This document shows, in pieces, positions 25,795 through 35,019 of a stretch of 62,246 nt of DNA (position 1 is its first letter; every line of letters begins with the position of its first letter). Origin of the DNA: Deltaproteobacteria bacterium (lineage in GTDB: Bacteria > Desulfobacterota > Desulfobacteria > Desulfobacterales > JAABPS01); the NCBI GenBank assembly GCA_019309685.1, contig JAFDFT010000001.1, positions 1-62,246 of the forward strand, in the 5' to 3' direction. A program made the position numbers and the translations under genes. A model generated the notes under the pieces. The model made no database searches. It was not told the origin of the DNA and was given only the letters and a program-made list of their open reading frames with translations.

Positions 25795-28767
25795 TCAATT
25801 CTCCAGATCATCCCTGACGTACTGCCATTGTAATCCCCACACAATCGGCTCAAAGGCTCTCTCAACAGTATTGCCTGAAAGTTGAAACTTAAACCTGTAC
25901 GACCATCCATATATATTTAAGGGAGCTGTAACCTTCGCCAACCTGAGATTGTCCGTGGCAAGGCTTATGTCGTTAAACACCGCACCCCCTGACGTGTTAG
26001 CCGTGTCTTGATAATTATAAACATCAAGGGTGTCCTCACTGTTCGCCCTGGTAATAATCTTTATCTGTCGGAGAAGTGTTTTGTCCCATATATTTTTGGA
26101 TGGCAAGAAATCACCTGTAGTGAAGCTATAAAGCATTGTCGATCCAAAGCTGTCGCCATATTCTAACCGCATCATATAGCCTGTATCTATTCCGGCATAC
26201 ACATATTTATTACCCTCGCCGTCGGCAACCTGGAACGCAGCTTGTGGCGTTTCCGCTACCCCTGTATATTTTTTAAACCATTTTTTCTTTACTATATCGT
26301 AAGCCAGCCAAAGATTATTAGCGACCTGGGACGAACCGGAGGGGAGGAGGATATTGTATTCTCGATAAGTGGTGTCATACCAGCCCCTTGCATTTTCTAA
26401 ATATTCAAAGTTGACACACACAGACTCGGCGGGATCAAAGTATTTATCAACCCCAGGAATAGGGAATAAAACAGATCCATCAAACATAACCGGCCCTGAA
26501 TGAGAAACCCAAAAGGCAACGTTTCTTTGAATACCCTGGACAGCTTCAAATCCAACCTCTGCCGTGGCCAAAGTTAAGGGAGCTGGACAACCAACCGTAA
26601 ATGATACCGGAAACACCTTAAAATCTTCGGGAGTATCACCGGTTAAAATGTATGTGCTGGTTTCCTTAAGTGCCAGCCATATAGCAAAAACATTTGAACC
26701 GTATCTATTATAAAGTTGAGTGCCTGCTGTAAGAGTGTCAGAGTTGCCAAAATATAGAGACTGAAGACCGTCCATACTCGAATCAAACCCGTTAAAAACA
26801 TCTGGTGCGTTCGAGGATGAATAATCAACCCTATTTCCCTCCTTTCCTTCGGTAAAAGCGCACAAAAGCACTCGGTTTTTATATACAGATGGAAACTTAA
26901 AGGGTTTTACGACTTTCTGTGCAGGTATTCCGGTGACAAGATCGACAAGAACCTCTGGATCTTCCGTTAAAGGAACGCCCTTTGTCCCGGATAAAGTCGC
27001 GCTGAAAGTGAATTGATAGGCATAACCGGTCACACCAAACAACGTTATGGGGTGTTCATCTTCTATGTCAGGCGGACTCCAAGAAATTAAGCCTGTCTTT
27101 CCAATGGTATCGCCTGCGTTGTCTGTTTCATCTATTAATGATGCACCTACGGTTGCCCAATCTGATCCGGTATGATATTTAACAGTAGCGTCCGCCGCGT
27201 TTTCATTAATTAACCCCGCAAGCATTTGAAAACGAATACCAGCCATCCGGTCGCTGAACATAACCACAACGTTATCTGTGCTTAAAAGGCCGTCTAAAAC
27301 GCCACCGATAGGAATTTCGATATCTGATTGATAATTAACTGCGAGCGTATAATCTTCGAACTGAGAAGCAGACTCAACCTGGAACTGTATTGGTTGTCTT
27401 AAAACGCCGTCCCATACATCTACAACTGGTTGCCATGGTGCATCGGCTGAAACGTGGGAAATTTCAGCGCTACCGTCAGAAAGTATAAATAAATAAGCAT
27501 AAAGGTAAATACCTTCCAAGTGGTACGGTTTGGCTATACTAACCGTTGAATCAAACGTCATTGAGCCGCTTTGCCCTAATGAATATGAAGTTACCCCTTT
27601 CGTGCCGTCGTCGAAGTTTGAAACTCCGGTAAATGCGTCTCCCGTCCATACAGCGCAAAGTGTTTGTGATCCAGCTGTGTTGACTGTTTTAATTGTATAA
27701 TTAAAGCCCTGCACTGGCCGAGTAGTGAATATCATCCACAGCTTTCGGGTTCCAATAGGAATGATATTGCCTGCAGTATCAAGAGAATTATTAGCCTGTT
27801 CGGTATAGTCTATTGGATTATTAAAAGGGTAGCCAATGCTTTTAACCGAAAAGTTGTCAAAGTCACCCTCCGCCCCAAAAATACCAGATTTAAAAGAAAG
27901 TCCTCCGGTGCCTTGGGCAAGATAAGGAAGTGAGTATGCCCCGTTAGAATTAACAGAGCCTATTCTATAAGTATATGCTTCTTCAAAAGTCCAATAATCT
28001 TCAATGTTTGCAGCATCAAAGGCAATGCGGTATAGATGCCCGGTTGTCATGGGTACATATGTGCTTGAAATGCCGCCTTCCAGACCAGATGTGCTTGCTG
28101 TTATGCTAAGATCGTCGGTTTCGTCCCATGAGGTAAGGTTGAAATTCTCCCAATTTGACGGCGACGAAAAGTCTCGATTTTCCTGGGCGGGTATTAGTTC
28201 GGAGCCCAACTGTTCTTCTACGGTAAACAGAGCCCCAATCCTGATTTCCTCGCCGCCGTAGATATAAGACTCTTTTCCATTACAATATGCCACGTTGCCT
28301 TGCGGAGCGTCTGAAAACCGGCCCAACCCTGCGCCTGCTGCGTCGATATGTATCGGCGCAGTTTCAAAGTTTCCCTGAGCTGGGACTACAGCTAAGTTTT
28401 GGAAGACTCTGCCGTTTCCTGAGCTGTCTTGTGAGTTAACAAGAACGTATGACTTTTGCGCTCCGTCTGTCCTGAGCTGGTGTCCATTTCTAATATCTGT
28501 GTACGTTGTAATGATAGATGTTGAAATTTCCGTATAGCCCAGCACTCCAACAGGATGGTTTGCGCCATACCGCAGATTTACAATATCTGAAAAGTTTGAA
28601 GGTCCTATTTCCGCCGGGTCGTGATCAGGTAGCCATGCACCATCAAGCTTGAATTGCTCTTTGTGCAGCTTATCATCTGGAATTTGAGACTGTTTTTGCT
28701 GTTCTTGTGCCAAAGCTCCTGAAAACAGAAAGAAAAACAGCGATATGTATATAAGTAATTTTTTCAT
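25795..28767 (-). CDS. Large tail nozzle-like protein (990 aa) with N-terminal signal peptide
   Basis: A 990-residue beta-rich protein with a clear Sec-type signal, MKKLLIYISLFFFLFSGALA followed by QEQQ. After it, LHKEQFKLDGAWLPDHDP and IVNLRYGANHPVGVLGY look like the entry motifs of phage nozzle or tail-tube proteins of podoviruses (T7 gp12 / P22 gp10 type). The second half has propeller-like strands (FWVSHSGPVMFDGS, WLAYDIVKKKWFKKYTG). It lies directly after two adaptor-like genes, as expected for the connector stack. A signal peptide on a virion protein is odd; its two neighbours share the oddity. Confidence 0.7.
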   Translation of the reverse strand: MKKLLIYISLFFFLFSGALAQEQQKQSQIPDDKLHKEQFKLDGAWLPDHDPAEIGPSNFSDIVNLRYGANHPVGVLGYTEISTSIITTYTDIRNGHQLRTDGAQKSYVLVNSQDSSGNGRVFQNLAVVPAQGNFETAPIHIDAAGAGLGRFSDAPQGNVAYCNGKESYIYGGEEIRIGALFTVEEQLGSELIPAQENRDFSSPSNWENFNLTSWDETDDLSITASTSGLEGGISSTYVPMTTGHLYRIAFDAANIEDYWTFEEAYTYRIGSVNSNGAYSLPYLAQGTGGLSFKSGIFGAEGDFDNFSVKSIGYPFNNPIDYTEQANNSLDTAGNIIPIGTRKLWMIFTTRPVQGFNYTIKTVNTAGSQTLCAVWTGDAFTGVSNFDDGTKGVTSYSLGQSGSMTFDSTVSIAKPYHLEGIYLYAYLFILSDGSAEISHVSADAPWQPVVDVWDGVLRQPIQFQVESASQFEDYTLAVNYQSDIEIPIGGVLDGLLSTDNVVVMFSDRMAGIRFQMLAGLINENAADATVKYHTGSDWATVGASLIDETDNAGDTIGKTGLISWSPPDIEDEHPITLFGVTGYAYQFTFSATLSGTKGVPLTEDPEVLVDLVTGIPAQKVVKPFKFPSVYKNRVLLCAFTEGKEGNRVDYSSSNAPDVFNGFDSSMDGLQSLYFGNSDTLTAGTQLYNRYGSNVFAIWLALKETSTYILTGDTPEDFKVFPVSFTVGCPAPLTLATAEVGFEAVQGIQRNVAFWVSHSGPVMFDGSVLFPIPGVDKYFDPAESVCVNFEYLENARGWYDTTYREYNILLPSGSSQVANNLWLAYDIVKKKWFKKYTGVAETPQAAFQVADGEGNKYVYAGIDTGYMMRLEYGDSFGSTMLYSFTTGDFLPSKNIWDKTLLRQIKIITRANSEDTLDVYNYQDTANTSGGAVFNDISLATDNLRLAKVTAPLNIYGWSYRFKFQLSGNTVERAFEPIVWGLQWQYVRDDLEN

Positions 28768-29444
28768 TATTGCGTGGGCTCCTTCGGCATAGTAAGAAAG
28801 TCTTGCCTACTTCTATCAAGCTCCGCCTGGTACAGCGCCATGATCTTGGCAGATTTTTCCATCTGGTTGCTTTTGGCCCAGGCCTGGGCAACAACATACA
28901 TAACAAGTGCTTTATCGTATATTGCTGGAATCGGAATTGAAGCGCTTATAATAATAGCCTCGGGCCTGGTTACTAAATAAACAGTAATTTTTTCAGTGGT
29001 TACGCCGGTCAATGCAGGATAAGCGCCAAGTTTCCCGGCCCAATCGTACCAATAAGCAGGCTCTCCTATGTTGCTTACAAGGCCGACACTTTCCGGAGCA
29101 CCCCTGATAAGAGCTTTCGATACACCTGTTGCCGAAACATAATGAACCGCTTTTACAACAATATAGGTTGATGTAATTGCATATTCGGTTTGATTTGCAA
29201 TCAGGCTGATATCTTCTGTATTTTCGAGGCAGTGGCTTCTACTAACCAGGTCCACAAGACCGTCATTGAGCCAACGCAACAGCCTTTCATCATTCCAAAA
29301 TACATCTGAACCTGTGCCGCTAAGATACGATCTTGCGTTTTCGATTATTGTTTCGGCTGTCGTTGAGGACGTTTGCTGAGATCCTGCAAAAGCTGAAACC
29401 GTTATAAATAAAGCGATAATTATTATAGATATTTTTTTCAGCAT
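28767..29444 (-). CDS. Adaptor-like head-tail connector protein, paralogue 2, with signal peptide
   Basis: A 225-residue tandem paralogue of the next gene upstream. Shared segments include AGSQQ-SST at the mature start, RWLNDGLVDLVSRSHCLE, TEYAITSTYIVVKAV, WYDWAGKLGAYPAL and a C-terminal AQAWAK and YQAELDRSRQDFL. The pattern (short helices around a variable sandwich) resembles podovirus adaptor proteins. Residues 1-20 (MLKKISIIIIALFITVSAFA) form a Sec-type signal. It ends on the start base of the nozzle-like gene. Confidence 0.65.
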   Translation of the reverse strand: MLKKISIIIIALFITVSAFAGSQQTSSTTAETIIENARSYLSGTGSDVFWNDERLLRWLNDGLVDLVSRSHCLENTEDISLIANQTEYAITSTYIVVKAVHYVSATGVSKALIRGAPESVGLVSNIGEPAYWYDWAGKLGAYPALTGVTTEKITVYLVTRPEAIIISASIPIPAIYDKALVMYVVAQAWAKSNQMEKSAKIMALYQAELDRSRQDFLTMPKEPTQ

Positions 29445-29462
29445 AATAAACCTCTTTTGAAT

Positions 29463-30137
29463 TTATTGTTTCGGCTTTTCCGTTGTTACAAGAAGATCCT
29501 GCCGGTACCGATCAAGTTCAGCATGATATCGGCCTATCGCCTGGCCATATTTACTCATTTGCCTATCCTTCGCCCAGGCCTGAGCAACAATGTATAAAGT
29601 AAGCGCTTTGTCATATATTGCCGGAGTCGGCACAGCGACACCGGAAGCTATGGCCGTAGGTCTTGTTACGAGGTAAAGAGTAACCTTTTCGCTCGTAACG
29701 CTGCTAAGAGTAGGATAAACCCCTATTTCCCCGGCCCAATCATACCAATGCACAGGCACCTGCACGTTTTCAATCCAGCCAACTTCCGCCGGTTTTCCTG
29801 TTTTCAACCCTCTTTCTATATCGTTAGAGTCAACATATCGTACTGCTTTCACGACAAGATAGGTTGATGTAATGGAATATTCCACCTGGTTCGCGACAAG
29901 ATTGATATCTTCTGTATCTTCGAGGCAATGACTCCGGCCTACTAAATCAACAAGACCATCGTTAAGCCACTGTAACATTTCAACATCGGTCCAAAACGTA
30001 GCCGTTGCTTCGTTTAGATATGCCCTGGCATTTACAATGATTGCTGATGCAAGAGTTGAAGACGCTTGCTGAGATCCCGCGTGAGCAAAACTCACAGCCA
30101 TAAAAACGATTAAAATTGCATGAATGATTTTTTTCAT
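29463..30137 (-). CDS. Adaptor-like head-tail connector protein, paralogue 1, with signal peptide
   Basis: A 224-residue protein with Sec signal MKKIIHAILIVFMAVSFAHA, then GSQQASST. It shares long blocks with the downstream paralogue (QWLNDGLVDLVGRSHCLE, VEYSITSTYLVVKAVRYV, HWYDWAGEIGVYPTL, YHAELDRYRQDLL). The ATG at 30137 was chosen because AGAAGG precedes it and it follows the previous stop. The adaptor role is inferred from size, pattern and place between capsid-completion genes and the nozzle-like gene. Confidence 0.65.
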   Translation of the reverse strand: MKKIIHAILIVFMAVSFAHAGSQQASSTLASAIIVNARAYLNEATATFWTDVEMLQWLNDGLVDLVGRSHCLEDTEDINLVANQVEYSITSTYLVVKAVRYVDSNDIERGLKTGKPAEVGWIENVQVPVHWYDWAGEIGVYPTLSSVTSEKVTLYLVTRPTAIASGVAVPTPAIYDKALTLYIVAQAWAKDRQMSKYGQAIGRYHAELDRYRQDLLVTTEKPKQ

Positions 30138-30138
30138 A

Positions 30139-30474
30139 TTACCTTCTTTCGGCAAGCTCTATAACAACCTTAGCCCCGGCTGTATAAACACCATCGCCAA
30201 AATCTAAGAAAGGGTGTTTCTTTTTGCCATGAAAATACTTTATTTTTGAATCGTAAACGTCTGCACAAAGCGGATTGAAGATTTCGGGACCGTCTTCATC
30301 CCCTTCTTTTATAACACATTTATCACCTGTTGCCGCTGGTGAGAACTGTATTGACATAATTTTCAACCCGCGGTCGTTAGGATCGTCGGCATAGCTCCAA
30401 TCCGAATCAATCGCACCTGCACCCACACCGGCGATTTCAATGGTCAAGTTGTTTTCAGTGACTTCGTTTGCCAT
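30139..30474 (-). CDS. Small structural protein
   Basis: A 111-residue beta-rich, acidic protein (NLTIEIAGVGAGAIDSDWSY, KCVIKEGDEDGPEIF). Its size and place in the capsid-to-tail run fit a minor virion or head-completion protein. It ends one base before the adaptor start. No specific family is recognised. Confidence 0.55.
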   Translation of the reverse strand: MANEVTENNLTIEIAGVGAGAIDSDWSYADDPNDRGLKIMSIQFSPAATGDKCVIKEGDEDGPEIFNPLCADVYDSKIKYFHGKKKHPFLDFGDGVYTAGAKVVIELAERR

Positions 30475-30485
30475 GATATTCCCTT

Positions 30486-31076
30486 TTAAGCTGCTGTGTC
30501 GCCTTCGATCCTGATCGTGAAGTCAACCGCTGCCGCTGCCGGAGCCGCCGCACCTATAATCCGCTTAATCCATACGAATATAAGTTCATTAACACCCAGG
30601 TTAACGTCATGCGCACCAAGATCAATCGAAACGCCTGTTGCATATGATGTGGCCGTTGACCAATCACTTATACCTGAACCGGTCCCGTTATGATTCGTAG
30701 TGTCAATATCAGACGGCTCGGTAGATTCGTCTACTATTGATTGAGCATCCCCGTCTGTAAGGCCTGTCGTCTCGGGCACTTCCACTGCAAACTCTATGGA
30801 ATTACCGCCTCCAACGTCGCCCTCTTGTATAAAAACCTTCGCGTTTTGGAGCTCCAAAGAACCGTGTTTATTCTGAATACAAAAACATCGATACTCGGTA
30901 TCTCCCGGTTCTGATTCGGCCCCTTCAACATCGTCAAACAGGTTTTCATCTGTATCATCAACAATCTCTGAAGATGATCTATAGCTCCCAAGGGAAGCGT
31001 CAGGGTCAGCCTGTACGCCGCCGTCAGACCCGGCACCTGTCAAAAATTTATCTAAGTCGCCCGCTACAATAGCCAT
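30486..31076 (-). CDS. Structural protein (196 aa)
   Basis: A 196-residue, very acidic, Gly/Asp/Ala-rich beta protein with a sandwich-like C-terminus (GAHDVNLGVNELIFVWIKRI, then FTIRIEGD). It lies between the repeat-bearing 789-residue gene and the adaptor-like genes. It is probably virion-borne; the function is unknown. Confidence 0.55.
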   Translation of the reverse strand: MAIVAGDLDKFLTGAGSDGGVQADPDASLGSYRSSSEIVDDTDENLFDDVEGAESEPGDTEYRCFCIQNKHGSLELQNAKVFIQEGDVGGGNSIEFAVEVPETTGLTDGDAQSIVDESTEPSDIDTTNHNGTGSGISDWSTATSYATGVSIDLGAHDVNLGVNELIFVWIKRIIGAAAPAAAAVDFTIRIEGDTAA

Positions 31077-31078
31077 GG

Positions 31079-31315
31079 TTAATCTCCTTTATGAAAGTAA
31101 TTTTTAATATGGTAAAGCGCCCTTCTAAGCTTCCATCGTATTCCCGGAAATAAAATCGTTTTAACAATCTTGCCATTTTTCAGCTTTGCAAAAGATCCCG
31201 GCCATACCGCCTTTTCATCTTTAAAGTCTTTATATCTGAAGGCTATCTTTCTACCATTGCTTATTTGATAGAACCCCTTGCCTGTTTGTGGATCGTATCT
31301 GTCAATTTTTATCAT
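31079..31315 (-). CDS. Small basic protein
   Basis: A 78-residue basic beta protein (IDRYDPQTGKGFYQISNGRK, then FAKLKNGKIVKTILFPG), compatible with a small SH3- or OB-like fold. It shares its first base with the stop of the upstream gene. The function is unknown. Confidence 0.5.
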   Translation of the reverse strand: MIKIDRYDPQTGKGFYQISNGRKIAFRYKDFKDEKAVWPGSFAKLKNGKIVKTILFPGIRWKLRRALYHIKNYFHKGD

Positions 31316-33684
31316 TAGTCCAACCTCGTTGATAAGCCTAATCTATTTAAGCCCTTTCCAGCCCCAGCATCCGAAAAGACATCATAAACAATATTGGCGT
31401 CCGAAAGAGCTTTGGTTGATTCTATATCAAAGACGAGTTCCAGGTCGCTTAGAGTCTTTATATTAATGTCAAAAACATGCTCCGAGTCAGAATTCATTTT
31501 ATTAAGAACATCGAATAGCGCTTCCAGATCCGAATTAACTTTGTTGTATATATCGTAAACAGCTTCAAGATCCGAATCCATCTTTTCGAATTGATCATAA
31601 ACAAGTTCCAGGTCACTTAGAATCCTATGATAAACGTCATATTTAAGAACAGAGTCGGCATTTATCTTATTTAGAACGTCGAAAACAAACTCAATGGACG
31701 AATCGATTCTGCCGATCATGTCATAAACAAGCTCTGAGTCCGACGTTACCTTGCCCACTACATCAAAAACGGCCTCAATATCGCTTGATATCTTTTCGAA
31801 TTGATCATATTTAAGGGTAATATCAGCATAAATTGAATTTAAAACGTCAAAAACTCCCTCAATATCAGAGGAAATAATATTTTTAACGTCATATACGAGC
31901 TCTGAGTCGGACGAGACTTGCCCGGCCTGGTCATAAACCGCCTCCATATCGCTTGATACACTCTCGCGCTGATCATAAACGATAATCGAGTCTGCCCTGA
32001 CTGTGTTGATAATATCAAATACCATCTCAACATCAGATCTTGCCACGCTAAATATATCAAAGACCGCTTCAATGTCAGATATAACCCAGCCCCAAGTATC
32101 ATAGACAAGCTCTAAATCAGAGGATACCTTGTTAAATATATCAAAGACCGCTTCAGCATCGGAAGATATCTTGTTGCGCACATCATAAACCGTCTCAATG
32201 TCGGAATTTATCTTGTTAAATATGTCAAACACTGACTCTGAGTCAGAGGTTGTCCTCCCGGACTGATCATAAACAAGCTCAACGTCTGATGTTATTTTAT
32301 TATAAACGTCAAAGACCAACTCGACATCGGAAGCAAGCTTATTGTAAACATCAAAAAGCGATTCTGAATCCGACGTTATCCTGGAATAACCGTCATATAC
32401 AAGTTCGAGGTCGGAAGTAACTTTCGTCGTGCCAGAGGCAGGCGTAAAAACAATAGTAAGATCTGCATCACCTTCAAGCCACCAAATCCTTTGATTATAT
32501 GCGCTGTTAACATCTTCCCAAACAAATGCCAACTTGTCGCCACTTTCAAAAGGATCTGCACCATCATCGCCATCAATTCTTTGCTGAATAAACAAATTTA
32601 ACTCTGGACTGTCTTGGCTTCCAGTGCTTCCTTCATCCCAATCTACCGTCACAGAAGTATGTTTCGTTAACTGAGAAGGTCTGTTGCTTGAGCCCCACGT
32701 TCCGGGAGATCTGTTATCAATCAACTTAAGAATAGCGTCGCAACCAGAGCCATCAACTCCGGTTACATCGATATTTATCTTTGTTCCGGTGTTTATTGTT
32801 GCTCCCGGCAAATCAGTGTCGGTAACTGTCCACATAAGACCGGAGTCAAGCACAGAGTCTTCGAAATCACCACAAACAATATAGCCGACGTTATCATCGT
32901 ACCAGGTAGTATCATCTTGTTCGAAACCGTCGTCAGCATCCGTTACAGTAGTTGGTCCCCAAGTATCAGGGCTTACAACTATATCGTCATTATCCGAAAG
33001 ACTAAAAGCACCTATAAAAATATCAAGCTTCTTGCCGCCTGCCTGATCCTCAACGGTGTAGTTCGAATGTATATCTATTTCGTCAGAGTCCCATTGAAAC
33101 TTAATATTATCAAAAAGCAGCTTATAAATCCCAAGATTGTCGCCGCTTAAAGTTGTGGTCGGAACTTCAACCATATCACCGGCAATACCTGAATTTTGAA
33201 ACCTGATCCGATAGAGATTCGCGTTAACCACATGAAGGCGGAAAGTATTTTTGACTTTCTCGAACGGTCTGAAAAGAAACTCAACGTCAAGAGTGTTGCC
33301 GTCGCCATCAGAAAGATTACGGGTAATTACGCAATGCTCGTCTTGCTGGTCTACCGTCAACCCTATCTGCCACAAATCAAGTGTGCGCCATTGTGGAGCA
33401 TCCCAATACTGGACCTCAAACCTTTGATCATCTATAAGAGTCTCAATAGAACCAAACTCCCGAATGATCTGATAGCCTGCTGAATAAAACTCACAAGACA
33501 GCTCTCCGTAACGGATAGACTGACTTGGTTCATCCCATACATAGGGAGCGAAAACACCATCACCAAGATCAACGTTTTTCCGGCCCATAAAGGTTTTAAG
33601 CACCCTCTGGCCTGTGTCCTGGCCGTCCTGAGTAACCTTAAACTTACGGCAATCTGGCGTATATGTTAGGTGTTCCAGTGGCAT
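31315..33684 (-). CDS. Virion protein with about 25 tandem 14-residue repeats (789 aa)
   Basis: Residues 1-420 form a beta-rich head (YTPDCRKFKVTQDGQ, LWQIGLTVDQQDEHCVITR, DADLTIVFTPASGTTK). Residues about 422-772 are roughly 25 copies of a 14-residue unit with pattern S-D-x-E-h-V-Y/F-D-h-x-N-K-h-x, ending in a short basic tail (KGLNRLGLSTRLD). Alternating hydrophobic residues suggest a beta-spiral or solenoid shaft; the acidic positions could bind cations. It shares boundary bases with both neighbours. It may be a fibre or a length-setting element; the function is inferred from shape only. Confidence 0.65.
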   Translation of the reverse strand: MPLEHLTYTPDCRKFKVTQDGQDTGQRVLKTFMGRKNVDLGDGVFAPYVWDEPSQSIRYGELSCEFYSAGYQIIREFGSIETLIDDQRFEVQYWDAPQWRTLDLWQIGLTVDQQDEHCVITRNLSDGDGNTLDVEFLFRPFEKVKNTFRLHVVNANLYRIRFQNSGIAGDMVEVPTTTLSGDNLGIYKLLFDNIKFQWDSDEIDIHSNYTVEDQAGGKKLDIFIGAFSLSDNDDIVVSPDTWGPTTVTDADDGFEQDDTTWYDDNVGYIVCGDFEDSVLDSGLMWTVTDTDLPGATINTGTKINIDVTGVDGSGCDAILKLIDNRSPGTWGSSNRPSQLTKHTSVTVDWDEGSTGSQDSPELNLFIQQRIDGDDGADPFESGDKLAFVWEDVNSAYNQRIWWLEGDADLTIVFTPASGTTKVTSDLELVYDGYSRITSDSESLFDVYNKLASDVELVFDVYNKITSDVELVYDQSGRTTSDSESVFDIFNKINSDIETVYDVRNKISSDAEAVFDIFNKVSSDLELVYDTWGWVISDIEAVFDIFSVARSDVEMVFDIINTVRADSIIVYDQRESVSSDMEAVYDQAGQVSSDSELVYDVKNIISSDIEGVFDVLNSIYADITLKYDQFEKISSDIEAVFDVVGKVTSDSELVYDMIGRIDSSIEFVFDVLNKINADSVLKYDVYHRILSDLELVYDQFEKMDSDLEAVYDIYNKVNSDLEALFDVLNKMNSDSEHVFDINIKTLSDLELVFDIESTKALSDANIVYDVFSDAGAGKGLNRLGLSTRLD
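31366..32421 (-). repeat. Degenerate 42-bp coding repeats (about 25 copies)
   Basis: The repeats encode 14 residues each. The DNA copies have diverged strongly at third positions while the protein pattern holds, so selection acts on the protein, not on the DNA. The array is in frame and has no spacers. Confidence 0.75.
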
Positions 33685-34532
33685 TAGATCCGCGTTTTAA
33701 TCCTTTTCACATCGCTTAAATTGTTTGATTCAGCACTTGACCTGAAATCCCCCGCAGACTCAATACAGTTGGCCCATAAGGCTTTGTGATTTTTGTTCAC
33801 CAGGTACTTATCAGGATAGTGCTGAGTGCCGAATTTGGGTAGTTTAATGAGGCCGATCACACCGTAAGACACAATTCCGTAATGAAATCGATCTGGAATA
33901 TCTGTAATTGCGATGGGCAACGTGATATATTCGATTATGATATCATTTTCAAAGGTAACATCGTCTATAACAAGGTTTCTAACCCTGGTATAATATGTAT
34001 CAAAATCATAATTGCTTGATTCTCCCAGCGGTTTACGGACTATTTTTGAGAAATTCGCTGTTTCCCTGAAAGCTTTTCCTCCTGAAGTATAGGTGTTTTC
34101 AAACACCGAGCCGTCAAGCGTATAGTTCAGGGTATCAATAACAGTGATTGCAAAGGTGTCGTTAGCTTCGACCGTCCCGCCAATGTCGTGATGTGTGACA
34201 ATGTGGCCAGTTTCCCAGGGATGAACAGAATTAAGAGTAATCTTTATCCCGCCCGAACCATCATCAACCGCACCACTCACAACCAAAGCATTGTCACCCA
34301 TATCTTTAACATCTGAGAATTCATATATACTTGAAGGTAGGATAAAGATATTAGTGAGGGATGAAAGGGATTTTCGGACATTGAAATAGGTGGGGTTAGC
34401 TCCGACAAGCTTCAAGCCGAGGAGGTTAACGGCATCAGCTATTACTCGCGTAAAATCGTCGGAGCCAACCCTGACGGCTCCGATTTCCCTTATATCTCTG
34501 CGTATTAACCGTTCAATTTCAATAGCATCCAT
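33684..34532 (-). CDS. Head-tail connector-like protein with inserted beta module
   Basis: A 282-residue protein. The helical N-terminus (DAIEIERLIRRDIREIGA, FTRVIADAVNLLGLKL) and the C-terminus resemble connector or adaptor proteins. An insert near residues 105-155 (GTVEANDTFAITVIDTLNYT, then FENTYTSGGKA) is a small beta module that recurs in phage fibre and structural proteins. It overlaps the next start by one base. The connector role is inferred. Confidence 0.6.
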   Translation of the reverse strand: MDAIEIERLIRRDIREIGAVRVGSDDFTRVIADAVNLLGLKLVGANPTYFNVRKSLSSLTNIFILPSSIYEFSDVKDMGDNALVVSGAVDDGSGGIKITLNSVHPWETGHIVTHHDIGGTVEANDTFAITVIDTLNYTLDGSVFENTYTSGGKAFRETANFSKIVRKPLGESSNYDFDTYYTRVRNLVIDDVTFENDIIIEYITLPIAITDIPDRFHYGIVSYGVIGLIKLPKFGTQHYPDKYLVNKNHKALWANCIESAGDFRSSAESNNLSDVKRIKTRI

Positions 34533-34544
34533 GGCAGGATCCTT

Positions 34545-34949
34545 TTAAGCTGCTGCTGCGATTACAAGGGTGTCGGAAATAACAGCTTCTTTGTTTTTGG
34601 TCACATTAAGTTCAATCCCAAACTTTTCAAGGACCATTTCACCGATTTCGGCCTTTGTCAGTTCGTCAAGGGTTTCCCTGGTGATTGCATCAGGACCAAG
34701 ATCCGGATCGGATTTTTTATCATTATCGATTGGTTTCAAATCTGGTACTTCTTTTTCTTCTTCAACAAAAACAAACCCACCCTGATCACCGAGGACTTTC
34801 AGCATGTTAGGATTTTCCGCAAGCATCTTTTTGGCGTCACCGGTTTTAACATGAATCGGATCTTTATTGTTTTTAAATAGATAGTGTTTGCTCAAATAAC
34901 CCATTTTAAATGTTATCGGAGCTTTCTTGCCGACATATAGTATTTTCAT
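34545..34949 (-). CDS. Small protein with acidic linker and C-terminal SAP/HeH-like segment
   Basis: A 134-residue protein: a beta N-terminus (KILYVGKKAPITFKMGYLS, then GDAKKMLAENPNMLKVLGDQ), an acidic linker (EEEKEVPDLKPIDNDKKSD) and a C-terminal LTKAEIGEMVLEKFGIEL resembling the short two-helix DNA-binding motif found in phage capsid-adjacent proteins. An AGGAGG ribosome site lies before the ATG. Confidence 0.55.
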   Translation of the reverse strand: MKILYVGKKAPITFKMGYLSKHYLFKNNKDPIHVKTGDAKKMLAENPNMLKVLGDQGGFVFVEEEKEVPDLKPIDNDKKSDPDLGPDAITRETLDELTKAEIGEMVLEKFGIELNVTKNKEAVISDTLVIAAAA

Positions 34950-34973
34950 TGCGCGTTCCTCCTTGTTTGATAA

Positions 34974-34994
34974 CGGGGCGGAATACCCGCCCCG
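34974..34994. promoter_or_regulatory. GC-rich intercistronic hairpin
   Basis: CGGGGCGG and CCGCCCCG form an 8-bp perfect stem with a 5-base loop between two structural genes. No U tract follows on the leftward transcript, so it is more likely an mRNA-stabilising or processing hairpin than a terminator. Confidence 0.5.
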
Positions 34995-35019
34995 GTTAGA
35001 ATATTATAAAAACAAATAC

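Noticed and set aside
31366..32421. Regular repeats that could suggest a CRISPR array
   Set aside because: They are in-frame, without unique spacers, and diverged at DNA level; they code for a protein repeat.
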